In this document: positions 9,446 through 22,625 of the stretch, in pieces
Layout of the letters: every line of letters begins with the position of its first letter
Position numbering within the stretch: the stretch's first letter is position 1
Assembly: GCA_036186865.1 (NCBI GenBank)
Contig: AP025048.1
Span: 29,591,901-29,655,900 of the forward strand
Direction: 5' to 3'
Source of the DNA: Eustoma russellianum
Taxonomy: Eukaryota > Streptophyta > Magnoliopsida > Gentianales > Gentianaceae
Length of the DNA stretch: 64,000 bases
Made by a program: the position numbers and the translations under genes
Notes under the pieces: model-generated
What the model was told of the DNA's origin: nothing
Seen by the model: only the letters and a program-made list of their open reading frames with translations
The model's database searches: none

Positions 9446-12400
9446 TGTAGAAATATGAGGGTTTGAGTGATTTCAAAATAAAGAAATTGAATATAAATAT
9501 ATATATATATAAACGTTGGATATATATATATATATACACAAGTGTACATGTATGCATGATAACTTGCCTTATTTAGCTTATATATTATGTTGCCGAACTA
9601 ACGAGCCATGAAGCTTTAAAGCTTACATCATATGGCGAACATTTGTTGAGTTTATACTATTTTCAGGTGCCACAATTAATGAACTAAAGTAGTTCATTAA
9701 GTGAAGTACTTAGTTTAATAAACTAAGTAGTTCATTAAAGGAAGATGCATTTGGAAAAGACATGAAGGCAACATGGCTATGGAAGGAAAGTTCTCTCCTC
9801 CTCCCCACATCAATTTCACACGCCATATATACATATATATATGTATTTTCAGATTTTTATAAAAGGCACATACACATGTATTCCAACGTACTATCGACAC
9901 GTTATATATCTTACGAACGTACGTTTACGTCACACACCACTATACTTAACTCATATTTATAAGTATATTCAGATCTTATATCATATGATATAAGATATGG
10001 TGATGACAAATTAAATACGACACGATAAAAGGTTCTAAACCGAAATTTGTCGTATCGGGCGATACCGAAACTTCGCCAACGTGTCACGTACTTGCCATAA
10101 ATAAATGGCCAGCCCATATACATCAAAATTTATTAAAAATTTCGTGCCATACACTGTATATTGAGACAAAAATACTTTCCATGTTGACACACACAAATCA
10201 TCCCACATTTAGGCCAAAATGTGAAGATTCCAATTTTATTTTTTGTCACATGTTTATAGTACCCACTTTAAATCAGCCAAGTGCTGAAAATTAAAGTATA
10301 TATTATATATATTATGTATAACATAATATATATAGCATGTGCAAAAGTTGGAATTTAAATTAGAGAAAAAATCGGGTAATCGATAAATATCGAAAATTCG
10401 GTTTTCTACGCACTTGACATGGAACGTTTTTCTTGAACATGATGTGGCACCGTATCTAGACACTTTTTACATATAATATACATCTTAAAGTGTTCTAGAA
10501 AATTAAATTAAGGGCTGATTGGAATATTACATGTGTGTATTATTAAATGTGCACTATTTTACAAAGTTAGCAAAAATAAATTTCAGCACATGCATATACA
10601 CACTTAAACGTCACCCCAGCTGAGATGGAGGCACATGTGGAGCCTTGTTGGCATGTTGATTGGTCAAGAATCAATCATACAATGTTGATGAATCAAAGAG
10701 AGAAGCTACAAAAGGTAAGTTTTCAACATACACCTCTCTTATGTCACATGCTGAAAATTTCAGCATGTCACACACCTTGTGGGCCGTTTTCTTCATTGTT
10801 AAGGAGATAAATTGTCAATTTTTTCATTAAGGAATAATCAAAGGAGTTATGGAAATGATTTGAATTGTATTAAATGTGATATTCTTCATATCACACATGC
10901 TGAAATTTTTCAGCATGTGTGAAAAGGTTGTGGCCGAATATGACACCCTTATTGTGTCCAAATTCATTCTCCATCATGTAGCAAGACTTACCTTAAATAA
11001 TGGATGAATTTTTATGGAAGAAATTCAAAGAAAAATGGAAGAAATCCAGAATTATTTCATGTGGTTAATGCTGAAAATTTCAGCATTGAAACACCTTGAT
11101 GTGGCCGATTTTTTTTTGAGAAGGAAGGAAGGATTTTGTGTCTCACACTTTATGACAAATTGTGACTATTATGGCATGATTTAATAATTGATTATTTGGC
11201 ATATATTTAGTGTTTTTTTCAGAATATCCATGTCATCAAAATGATGACAACATTGAGCCAATCAAAAGATGACAAGTAAGCAATGACTAAATGATGGTCC
11301 AATGGAATGATGCCAAGCAAGCAAAACTTTGTCACCATGATGTCTCACACCCTCTCAAGCACTTAAAAGGAAATTTTCAAGATGGGGAGACTACCCTAGG
11401 GGGACGGCCTGGACATTCTATAAGGGAGAAGAGAAGAACAAACAAAAACAAGACCAAGACTTGCATCCAAAAGTGATCAAAGTGCCAAAAGCTTTCTTCT
11501 CCTACACTTTCTTTCTTTCTTCTCTTGTAAAAAGCCTATTGTACTTTACTTCTTTCATTCTTGAATAGGCTTCATAGAAACCACCATTCATTCATCTTTG
11601 TACAAGATTGATCAAGGTGTGATCAATCTTCATTCTTACGAGGTGGTGGTGTTCGTGTGAATTGTACTCACAATACAAGGTTTGTAAAGGGTTGGAGTTA
11701 AGGTGTAACTCTATCAACCCTGCGGTAAGGTGTACTGCGTGTGTGAAATTAGTGTGAACCAAGGAAGGTGTTCCTTGAAGACTGGAGTAGGTTGTTTATA
11801 ACCGAACCAGTATAAAATTCTTGGTGCAATTTACTTTCTGCATTTACGTTCAGTTTCTGCGCTGTTTGCTCATATTGTTCACGTTCGCAAAATAGTAAAC
11901 GTTTTCTAAAAATTATAAAAATTTCCAAAACATACATAAACGTTCTAGGGTTAATTTGGCACAAGTTCAACCCTTTGGACAGTATAGGTCAGTCAAACAT
12001 CAAAAGTTCTGAGACTAGTGCAGTCTGATTTTCAGACTTGCAAAGGTTGAGACTTTGGTGGTATTTGACCTACTTCCCAAAAGAATTTTCAAAAACTGTT
12101 TCAACCCATTTCCATATAGTGTGTGAGGAGTTATTGGTCAAATTTTCAGATCATTGGACATTCACACAAATAGGAATTAATTTTTCAAAACCATCTACTG
12201 TTTCTGGCAGATTTGCACAATCTGAGTGCCAACGGTTTTTGAAGGGGTTAAAGGTTGAATTTTGATTTGAAATTTTTAGGGGACCCTCATAACATCTGAG
12301 GCTAAGTTCTCTCAAAATTTCATATTTTTGGAGACCTCTAACCTGGTTTTAAAAACGTGTTTAAAACAGGTCCTGAAAATAGAATCTGTTTTTCAGAACT

Positions 12401-12500
12401 TGAATTGTTCAAGTTTAAGAAAGAAATTTTAAAAAGCACACTTTCCGCACCATCTATTCAACCCCCCTCCCCCTTCTAGTGGTGCCTTGCAGATCCTACA
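9446..12500 (+). repeat. 5' LTR of the nested copia element
   Basis: Near-identical to 17,857-20,892. It contains three imperfect palindromes built on CATGCTGAAA/TTTCAGCATG at 10,747-10,767, 10,891-10,922 (14-bp arms) and 11,067-11,087. A TATA-like TCTATAAGG lies at about 11,417, followed by an A-rich leader. No gene is present. Confidence 0.93.
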
Positions 12501-12502
12501 AG

Positions 12503-12513
12503 TGTATCAGAGC
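12503..12513 (+). promoter_or_regulatory. Primer-binding site (initiator tRNA-Met type)
   Basis: TGTATCAGAGC lies two bases after the LTR end. It matches the usual plant copia primer site TGGTATCAGAGC with one base missing. Confidence 0.75.
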
Positions 12514-12588
12514 GCAGGAATACTCACGACAAGGAATCCAACGATTCAGTAAGATGGCATCCACAATCTCAAAACCGAACAAGAAGGT

Positions 12589-14160
12589 ATGTCGAGCCAA
12601 AGGCCTCCACTCTTTGACGGTGAGTCTTTTATTCAATGGAAACTTAGGATGAAACTTTTTCTTATGGCTATAGACATAGACCTTTGGTCAATAATTGAAG
12701 ATGGTTCATATGTCCCATCTAAATTGTCCATTGTAGATGGAGTCACACTAGAAGTGATTAAAACGAGACAAGACTATACTAGTGAAGACAAAAGAAACTG
12801 AGTATGAATGCTAAGGCCATGCAATTACTCTTAAATGGCTTAAGTAAGAGTGAGTCTAGTTATGTGTCCAATTGTTCGGAGTGCACAAGAAATGTGGAGA
12901 ATCTTAGAAATGAAACACGAAGGCACAAGTCAAGTAAAAGAGTCTAAAATCAATATGCTTATGTCTACTCTTGAGTCTTTCAAGTTGTTGCCTAATGAGT
13001 CAATTGTTGATATGGATCTTCGTTTGACTAACATCTATAACACTCTTGAGTCTCTTGTAAGGCTTTTACAACGCAGGAAAAAGTACAGAAAGTCCTACGG
13101 AGCCTCCCTTCGGAATGGGATCCTAAAGTGACTGCCATAGAAGAAAGCAAGGAGACTAAGTCAATAAAAATGGAAGAACTCATTGGTTCACTAAAAGTGT
13201 ATGAAAACAAACTCATTATTGGAAATCGGAATCACCAAACAAGGTAAGACAATTGCTTTCAAATCAAATGAATACGTCTCCCCTCCCTCCGATCACGTAG
13301 AAGATAGTGATTCCGAATCGGATAATGATGACTTTAATTCTATTGGCTATAAAGGACTAAGAAGATTCATGAGAAAATCATTAGAAATAAAAACAAGGGC
13401 ACTACATCTAAGAGAAATAAAAACAAGTCAAATGATAAGGACATTAAATGTTATGAATGCGGCAAACTCGGACACCTTATCATATGACTGCCCAAACAAA
13501 GAAAGCAAACTAATAAGTACCCTGACAAGGAGCGGAACAAAATAGACCCGTCTCAGATCCTAAACAAAGGAACGTGCACTAAAGGCCTCCACATGGAGTG
13601 ACTCATCAGACTCTGAATCTGAGACCGAAGAGAGACCGCTCAAGTTTGCTTCGCTTCAAAGACGTCTAATGAGGTATCATCTGACTCTGACTCTGACTCT
13701 AAACCTTCTTACGATGATCTATTAGTCAATATCTTGAGTTACATAAATTACTAAGACTCTCGCAAAAGAAAAGAAACGTTTAATTGAAGACAAGAAACTG
13801 TTAGAATCTTCTAACGAGAATCTTGTCGCTCAATTAAGCGATTCAAAGAAAGAGTCTTCATGTGCCATCACTGCATTAAAAACCGAGATCTCATCATTAA
13901 CTTCTCAAAATAATGAAATGAAATCCGAGATTTCAAATTTGAAATCAAGGAATACAGATTTAGAGAAAATGATGAAACAATTCGATACAGGGTCAAACAT
14001 GCTGCATCGCATCATATTATTGCAAAAGCATGACAGTGACAAAACTAGATTGGGGTACGTTGATACTAACGAAGTATCAACCAAACCAACCAAGTTTGGT
14101 TTGTGTCCTAAAAAGGTAGAACCCCTAAGCATCAAGTGGCGTCTAAGATGACCAAAAAGC
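12589..14160 (+). pseudogene. Copia gag, frameshifted
   Basis: The first frame (12,589) begins MSSQRPPLFDGESFIQWKLR, a typical copia gag N-terminus (UBN2-like 'W...M'). Later frames supply 'EMWRILEMKHEGTSQVKESK' and a serine/aspartate-rich region. A zinc knuckle (CYECGKLGH at about 13,452) loses frame before its last cysteine. A coiled-coil-like stretch near 13,910-14,150 (EISNLKSRNTDLEKMM) also occurs in the internally deleted relative at 31,475-31,873. At least four frame changes and stops occur within 1.6 kb. Gag would form the particle that packages the element RNA. Confidence 0.8.
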
Positions 14161-14529
14161 ACCCCCTTCCACACTCCCCACTCCCTCATATCATGTGAAA
14201 TATAACGTTGTACCATATAGATATGAGAAGAAGAGATCAATGCATACACGAAATACATATCATCCACGTACTACGCACACACACACAAGGACATATCACA
14301 ACGTCCTTCATACAATGAGTACAGGGGAGTCCTTGGGCAAAGACCCAAAGTACATGCACCACATGTATACTATAATCGCACCTTCATCTACTTTCTTGCC
14401 ATTTGATAGACCGAGAAGGATCACCCAAGTATGGGTACCACGAAAGGTACCTTTACTAAAAGGTGATTAACTAAACTCGAAAGGACCCAAAATTAAAAGG
14501 GTACCTAAATCACCTTTTTACATTGCAGG

Positions 14530-15950
14530 GAGACCACTCATCAAAAGACACATCAATAAAGTGGTTCCTTGACAGTGGTTTGCGCGAGGCACATGACAGG
14601 TGACCCGAGCCATTCTCCAAATTAAAGAAGGTCACAAAAGGCGAATCCGTGACCTTTGGAGACAACAATGAAGGCAAGATCAGTGGTAAAGGTACGATTG
14701 GAAATCGGATACACTTCAAATCTCCACGTGTTTTTGGTAAGCAACTTATCTTACAATCTTCTTAGTATTTCGCAATTGGTTGACAATTGGTTTCAATGTG
14801 TGTTTTAACTCACCCTTACTGTAATATAATAAATAAAAATGGAGAACTGTTTTAAAAGGAAACGTGAAGGAAACATATTCACACTATCTATGGATGATTA
14901 GTAGATGCCAAAGTTAAATGCTTATGTCAAATGACCCAATGTGAATTTGTGGCAGTAGACGTCTAGGACACATAGGTAGTTTCTACACTAAGAAAAATTG
15001 CAACGAAAGAGCCTAGTACGGGGATTGCCTAAGCTTGATTTAGACAACTTTCAGTTGTGGTGAATCTTGCATAAAAGGCAAACAACACGTGAGTCACTTA
15101 AGCCTAAAAATGAGATAGCACGACTAGAATACTAGAACTATTGCATATCGATTTGTTTGGTCCTAATCGTACTACAAGCCTTGGTGGGCGTCACTATGCA
15201 TGTGTAATTGTTGATGACTTTTCTCGTTATACTTGGACTTATTTCTTGCACATAAGGATGATAGCGCCGTAGAAATCGCTAAATTAATTAAACAACTTGA
15301 AAATCAATACGCGTAAATGTGAAAAGAATAAGAAGCGATAGAGGCGGTGAGTTTAAAAATAAAAGAGATGATTTCATTTTGTGAAGAAAAAGGAATTAAA
15401 CATGAGTTTTCGCCACCTAGAACTCCACAATTAAATGGAGTAGTAGAAAGAAAGAATCGCACACTACAAGAAATCGCTAGAACTATGGCTTTGCGAAAAT
15501 AAACTGCCTAGATTTCTGTGGGCGGAAGCCGTAAACTGTGCATGCTATATTGTAAATCGCCTATCTATAAGAAAGAAAATAAACAAGACGCCTTACGAAA
15601 TTTTGAATGATCGCATGCCTAAGATTGATTATTTTCGTGTGTTTGGATGCAAATGTTTTGTATTAAATACAAAAGATAACTTAGACAAATTTGAATCCAA
15701 ATCAATTGAGTGCATTTTATTGGGTATTCCATAAATTCAAAAGCATATAGATGTTATGATCCTCTCACTAGACAAATCATAGAATCTATTCATGTTAAAT
15801 TCAATGAATTTGGAGAGATTGATAAAGAAAAGGAATATGATGATGACTTTGATTTGAAACCCGTTTTGGAGGAAGAAAATGAGTCTTTTGATATGCATGA
15901 GATGAATGAAAACACTAGAAATGCATGATCATATAGAAACGCATGATAAC
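14530..15950 (+). pseudogene. Copia protease/integrase region, frameshifted
   Basis: Fragments in several frames give the pre-integrase and integrase. Near 15,135-15,240 the core reads 'IDLFGPNRTTSLGGRHYAC' and 'VDDFSRYTWTYFL' (the first catalytic Asp and a following conserved block). Near 15,400-15,490 comes 'GIKHEFSPPRTPQLNGVVER' (the catalytic Glu region). From 15,600 to 15,930 are the C-terminal 'FRVFGCKCFVLN' segment and an acidic linker to RT. The protease active-site triplet is not in a clean frame. Not expected to yield active enzyme. Confidence 0.8.
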
Positions 15951-16023
15951 TTAGAAAATAATCAACCAAGATGGCATAGAGATCACCCCACATGATCTCA
16001 TCATAGGCGACATCACTCACGGT

Positions 16024-17530
16024 GTGCGACCACGTAGAAGAATCACTTCGGATGAGATAAATGAATGTCATGCTATGATTTCTGAAATGAGCCTAAAAAT
16101 TGTGCATGATGCTTTGAGTGATTCATCTTGGATTGATGCTATGCATGACGAACTTAATCAATTCGTTAGAAATGATGTATGGGACTTAGTGCCACGACCA
16201 CAAGGATAAGACAATAATAGGCACAAAGTGGGTATTTAGGAACAAAATGAATGAGGAAGGAAAGGTCGTTAGAAATAAAGCAAGACTCGTAGCTCAAGGA
16301 TATAATCAAGAAGAAGGAATAGACTACGATGAAACATTTGCACCCGTAGCACGTTTAGAAGGCTATACGACTCTTACTTGCTATTGCTTGCTTGAAGATT
16401 TTAAATTATATCAAATGGACGTCAAAAGTGCTTTTCTAAACGGATTTATACAAGAAGAAGTATACGTGAAGCAACCACCCGGTTTTGAAGATTTTGAAAC
16501 ATCCAGATCACGTGTACAACTAAAGAAGGCACTATATGGCCTAAAAGCAAGCGCCGAGAGCATGGTATGATCGTTTTGCCACTTTTCTTTTAGAAAATAA
16601 TTTTATAAACGTGGTACTATAGATAGTACACTATTTTTGAAACAAGAAAAAATCAGATTTACTTATTATTCAAATTTACGTAGATGACATTATTTTCGGT
16701 TTCTACCTCACATAGACTTGTTAAAGATTTTGAAAATTGTATGAAAAGCTGAATTTGAATGTCTATGGTTGGTGAACTTAATTATTTTCTTGGCTTGCAG
16801 ATTAAGCAAACGAGTAAAGGAATTCATATAAGCCAAGATAAGTACGTAAATGACATGATCAAGAAGTTCAATTTGAAAAATTTGAAACCATCCCCCACGC
16901 CTATGAGTGTCCACTACTAAATTAGACAAAGATGAACATGGTAAAGATGTTGATAATGGATTATATAGATCTATGATAGGTTCTTTACTATATTTAACTG
17001 CTAGTAGCCTGACATCATGTTTAGCGTATGCATGTGTGCTCGTTTTCAAAGTCAACCTAAGGTGTCACACTTAAATGCGGTGAAAAGAATATTTCGCTAT
17101 ATTAAGCACACGCCCACCTTAGGTATTTGGTACGATAAGGATTCTACATTCGACTTACATGCTTATACTGATGCAGATTATGGTGGCTGCAAAATTGATA
17201 GAAAAAGCACGAGCGGAAACTTGCCAATTTATAGGAAATTCCCTCATTTCGTGGTTTTCTAAAAAGCAAGCAAGTGTTGCTTTGTCACTACTGAGGCTGA
17301 GTATATGGCTCTTAGCCTTTGCTGCACACAGTTGTTGTGGATAAAACAACTACTTTCGGACTTTGGAATTATCGTAGATAAAATCCCTATATATTGTGAT
17401 AGTATGAGTGCAATAAATTTGTCTAAGAACCCCGTATTACACTCTAGGCTAATATTGTCATATTGTCATATTGTCATAGATCACGTACGCACAGAATCGC
17501 AAGTAGCAGATATATTTACAAGGCCTTAAA
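16024..17530 (+). pseudogene. Copia reverse transcriptase and RNase H, frameshifted
   Basis: RT blocks in order: 'NKARLVAQGYNQEEGIDYDE' (about 16,272), 'YQMDVKSAFLNGFIQEEVYV' (about 16,410), then the catalytic YVDD in 'QIYVDDIIFG' (about 16,672, another frame). RNase H follows with 'YTDADYGGC' (about 17,165), the 'TEAEY' block (about 17,292) and 'PIYCDSMSAI' (about 17,387). It ends in the usual 'VADIFTRP' at 17,529. All blocks are present and well conserved, yet spread over many frames by one-base indels. The 17,531-17,856 stretch is untranslated, with repeated GGGGGAG purine tracts. Confidence 0.85.
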
Positions 17531-17856
17531 TCAAGCCACATTTGAATCTCTCCGTTCTAAATTAGGCATGCTTCCTGTTGATATGATTTAATGCGATATC
17601 ATTGATGTACTTTCCTTTTGACATGAATCTTTTGATTAACTTTCCAAATAAAGGGGGAGGAGAGAAGCATGATTTAAGGGGGAGGAGAGAGAGATTTAAG
17701 GGGAGAGAGATCACTGATTGATTCTAATTGCATGAATCAAGGGGGAGCCGGATTTGAATTCGAAAGTCAAAATTTCAAATCTTGCATAATTCAAGGGGGA
17801 GATAACACTTAAATCATGTACACTAGTTATTTTGAAAATCATCAAAAGGGGGAGAT

Positions 17857-20800
17857 TGTAGAAATATGAGGGGTTTTGAGTGATTTCAAATAAAGAAATT
17901 GAATATAAATATATATATATAAACGTTGGATATATATATATATACACAAGTGTACATGTATGCATGATAACTTGCCTTATTTAGCTTATATATTATGTTG
18001 CCGAACTAACGAGCCATAAAGCTTTAAAGCTTACATCATATGGCGAACATTTGTTGAGTTTATACTATTTTCAGGTGCCACAATTAATGAACTAAAGTAG
18101 TTCATTAAGTGAAGTACTTAGTTTAATAAACTAAGTAGTTCATTAAAGGAAGATGCATTTGGAAAAGACATGAAGGCAACATGGCTATGGAAGGAAAGTT
18201 CTCTCCTCCTCCCCACATCAATTTCACACGCCATATATACATAATATATATGTATTTTTCAGATTTTTATAAAAGGCACATACACATGTATTCCAACGTA
18301 CTATCGACACGTTATATATCTTACGAACGTACGTTTACGTCACACCACTATACTTAACTCATATTTATAAGTATATTCAGATCTTATATCATATGATATA
18401 AGATATGGTGATGACAAATTAATACGACACGATAAAAGGTTCTAAACCGAAATTGTCGTATCGGGCGATACCGAAACTTCGCCAACGTGTCACGTACTTG
18501 CCATAAATAAATGGCCAGCCCATATACATCAAAATTTATTAAAATTTCGTGCCATACACTGTATATTGAGACAAAAATACTTTCCATGTTGACACACACA
18601 AATCATCCCACATTAGGCCAAAAGTGAAGATTCCATTTATTTTTGTCACATGTTATGGTACCACTTTAAATCAGCCAAGTGCTGAAAATTAAAGTATATA
18701 TTATATATATTATGTATAACATAATATATATAGCATGTGCAAAAGTTTGGAATTTAAATTAGAGAAAAATCGGGTATCGATAAATATCGAAAATTCGGTT
18801 TCTCTAACGCACTTGACATGGACGTTTTCTTGAACATGATGTGGCACGTATCTAGACACTTTTACATATAATATACATCTTAAAGGTTCTAGAAAATTAA
18901 ATTAAGGCTGATTGGAATATTACATGTGTGTATTATTAATGTGCCTATTTTACAAAGTTAGCAAAAATAAATTTCAGCACATGCATATACACACTTAAAC
19001 GTCACCCCAGCTGAGATGGAGCACATGTGGAGCCTTGTTGGCATGTTGATTGGTCAAGAATCAATCATACAATGTTGATGAATCAAAGAGAGAAGCTACA
19101 AAAGGTAAGTTTTTTCAACATACACCTCTCTTTATGTCACATGCTGAAATTTCAGCATGTCACACACCTTGTGGCCGTTTTCTTCATTGTTAAGGAAGAT
19201 AAATTGTCAATTTTTCATTAAGGAATAAATCAAAGGAGTTATGGAAATGATTTGAATTGTATTAAGTGTGATATTCTTCATATCACACATGCTGAAATTT
19301 TCAGCATGTGTGAAAAGGTTGTGACCGAATATGACACCCTTATTGTGTCCAAATTCATTCTCCATCATGTAGCAAGACTTACCTTAAATAATGGATGAAT
19401 TTTTATGGAAGAAAATCAAAGAAAAATGGAAGAAATCCAGAATTATTTCATGTGGTTAATGCTGAAAAATTTCAGCATTGAAACACCTTGATGTGGCCGA
19501 TTTTTTTGTGAGAAGGAAGGAAGGATTTTTGTGTCTCACACTTTATGACAAATTGTGACTATTATGGCATGATTTAATAATTGATTATTTGGCATATATT
19601 AGTGTTTTTTTTCAGAATATCCATGTCATCAAAATGATGACAACATTGAGCCAATCAAAAGATGACAAGTAAGCAATGACTAAATGATGGTCCATGGAAT
19701 GATGCCAAGCAAGCAAAACTTTGTCACCATGATGTCTCACACCCTCTCAAGCACTTAAAAGGAAATTTTCAAGATGGGGAGACTACCCTAGGGGGACGGC
19801 CTGGACATTCTATAAGGAGAAGAGAAGAACAAACAAAAACAAGACCAAGACTTGCATTCAAAAGTGATCAAAGTGCCAAAGCTTTCTTCTCCTACACTTT
19901 CTTTCTTTCTTCTCTTGTAAAAGCCTATTGTACTTTACTTCTTTCATTCTTGAATAGGCTTCATAGAAACCACCATTCATTCATCTTTGTACAAGATTGA
20001 TCAAGGTGTGATCAATCTTCATTCTTACGAGGGTGGTGGTGTTCGTGTGAATTGTACTCACAATACAAGGTTTGTAAAGAGTTGGAGTTAAGGTGTAACT
20101 CTATCAACCCTGCGGTAAGGGTTGTACTGCATGTGTGAAATTAGTGTGAACCAAGGAAGGTGTTCCTTGAAGACTGGAGTAGGTTGTTTATAACCGAACC
20201 AGTATAAAATTCTTGGTTGCAATTTACTTTCTGCATTTACGTTTCAGTTTCTGCGCTGTTTGCTCATATTGTTCACGTTCGCAAATAGTAAACGTTTTCT
20301 AAAAATTATAAAAATTTCCAGAAACATACATAAACGTTCTAGGGTTAATTTGACACAAGTTTCAACCCTTTTGGACAAATATAGGTCAGTCAACATCAAA
20401 AGTTCTGAGACTAGTGCAGTCTGATTTTCAGACTTGCAAAGGTTGAGACTTTGGTGGTATTTGACCTACTTCCCAAAAGAATTTCAAAAACTGTTTCAAA
20501 CCCATTTCAATATAGTGTGTGAGGAGTTATTGGTCAAATTTTCAGATCATTTGGACATTCACACAAATAGGAATTAATTTTTCAAAACCATCTACTGTTT
20601 CTGGAAGATTGCACAATCTGAGTGCCAACGGTTTTTGAAGGGGTTAAAGGTTGAATTTTGATTTGAAATTTTTAGGGGACCCTAATAACATCTGAGGCTA
20701 AGTTCTCTCAAAATTTCATAATTTTTGGAGACCTCTAACCTGGTTTTAAAAACGTTTTAAAACAGGTCCTGAAAACAGAATCTGTTTTCAGAACTTGAAT

Positions 20801-20892
20801 TGTTCAAGTTTAAAGAAATTTTAAAAAGCACACTTTCCGCACCATCTATTCAACCCCCCCCCCCCTTCTAGTGGTGCCTTGCAGATCCTACA
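17857..20892 (+). repeat. 3' LTR of the nested copia element
   Basis: Pairs with 9,446-12,500. Differences seen by eye are mainly single-base losses in short homopolymers. The same three CTGAAA-type palindromes occur near 19,139, 19,283 and 19,458. No gene. Confidence 0.93.
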
Positions 20893-22625
20893 ACAACTGG
20901 TATTACTTCAGCAAGCGAGCCTCCACCACTGAATTCCCTTTTGTTGTAAACATCCCTACTTTCAATAAAAATTGGAAAGATAGGTTTTTTTATGTAAAGA
21001 AGGTCGAGCTACCGAAGATGAACATCTGGAAGTCTGGCAAAGCAGACAATCTGAAGCCAGGTCCAGATTATTTGAATGAAGCAGCCAGACTTCGGAGTCT
21101 ACCTATTGTCATTGACTGGCAAAAGGTGGACTATGACGTCTTGATGGCAGCCGACCTGGACCATGCAGCAGTGGGTCAAAACTTTCTACTCCTTTCCCCT
21201 GACAATTTGATCATTGTTAGAGGTCGGTCTTGATGCACTTTTCCTTTGTTATTTTTCTTGCTTTCAGTAACTAACTGTTTCATCTCTGATGCAGGCTCAA
21301 TGGCTTCTAGCAATGTGGATTACGCCACCCGAATGGCCAAGGCGGCGGCCAGGAAAAGAGCCTGCAAGGCTAGGCGAGTTACGGCCCTTGCCCCTGCTGG
21401 GGGGCCTCCACTTCGACCATGCCCCCAGTCATCTCTGCGGCTGAGCCCAGGCAAGCAGAGCCTGAACCAGGTAACTAAAACACCTTTTCATCCTCGAATC
21501 TTCCAAGTGTTGAGCTCTGCTCCTAACTTGATTTGTTATGTTTACTGCAGCTCTGCCGACTGTGATCAGAGATTATGAGCCTGAGGCCGAGATCCATCCT
21601 CAGGCCTCGGCTGATCCTGAATAGGCGGCAGTAGCTGATGAAGGCTTGAGCCTTCGCCTTAGGAAAAGGCAACGGGGCGAAGGTTCATCCAATAGCCGAG
21701 ATGCAGGCCCTTCTCAGCCCGCGTATGAAGCAGCTCCTTCTAGATCAGCTGCGGAGGTCCTGCCCCTGCCAGCTGAGTCATCAGACCCAATTCTTATTGG
21801 GTTTTCTGAAGGTGACTCTGCTGTGGACCCAGCCACAAGAAGAAAGCTGAACAAGGTCACAATCTTGCCCCTTGACCAGCAGAAGTTTAACGCAGCTTCC
21901 TGGGAGAGCTTAAAAGACGTTCTTCACTCCAATGTTGCTCTGGTAAGTGGTTCGAATTTTCTCTTAAGTGTTTATTTGACTTAACACTTAGTCCTTTTCT
22001 CACTTTACCTTTCTGGCAGGTCCGAGCCCAGGAGTTGGAGGTTTTATCTCGGGCAGAAAGGTTCCTCAAAGCTTTTCAAGCCAAGTCCAAAGATCTTGAG
22101 GAAGCCGACCAGCAGAGAGCCAGAATGGCTCAACAAAACAATTCTCTGCAAGCCGAGAACTCCAGCCTCCAACGAAGGGCTGAGGAAGCTGAGCTGAGGT
22201 TGGCCACTTCTAACTCAAAAGTGGATGAATTAGAGCACAAAGTGGCTGACCTTGAGAATACCTCCAATCAGGCTCTGGCAGAAATGGAGTCCCTGAATAA
22301 AGAGAAGGCTGAGCTGCTGCAGCAGAGATCCGCATTGGAAGAAGAGGTGGTCCATCTGCGTCAACAATTAGCCAAGTTTGAAGATAAGGCAGTGGCTGAT
22401 TTCAGAAGGTCCCAGTTTTTTGAAAAGAACACGATACTGCTGTAGAGCTCAGCCATGGAGGTCGGCCAGACGAAGGCCATAGATTTCTGCTCAGAGATTT
22501 ACCCTGAGCCAAACAAAGAAGATCCTCAACTGGCCAATCTTTACAACTCAGCTGCTACTGAAGAGTTCAATACTCAATTTAAGCAATTTCTTGATGGAGC
22601 TGATTTGAGAGAGATAGAGGACTAG
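20893..22625 (+). pseudogene. Additional ORF of the gypsy element, 3' part with introns and coiled coil
   Basis: Continues the protein cut at 9,440, with 'FPFVVNIPTFNKNWKDRFF' and 'WYYFSKR' near the start. Apparent spliceosomal introns interrupt it: about 21,224-21,293 (GT..GATGCAG), 21,470-21,550 (GTAACT..CTGCAG) and 21,941-22,019 (GTAAGT..GGCAG). The last exon (22,020-22,445) is a long heptad-rich coiled coil (for example 'LQAENSSLQRRAEEAELRLA'). A stop at 22,443 is followed by more family-like sequence to 22,625, and another stop occurs near 21,622. The family probably dimerises through the coiled coil; its role is unknown. TE ORFs with introns are unusual and imply nuclear splicing of an antisense transcript. 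Confidence 0.65.

Larger units (their letters stand above)
9446..20892 (+). mobile_element. Ty1-copia retrotransposon with 3-kb LTRs, youngest layer of the nest
   Basis: LTRs 9,446-12,500 (3,055 bp) and 17,857-20,892 (3,036 bp) start TGTAGAAATATGAG and end GATCCTACA, with the ACAAC duplication outside. The primer site (TGTATCAGAGC at 12,503, one base short of the usual TGGTATCAGAGC) follows the 5' LTR. The polypurine tract AAAAGGGGGAGA (17,844-17,855) precedes the 3' LTR. The internal 5.36 kb encodes gag, protease, integrase, RT and RNase H in the copia order, but in many short frames. The LTR pair differs mostly by one-base indels and very few substitutions, suggesting a recent insertion. 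The LTRs are unusually long for copia elements. Confidence 0.93.
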
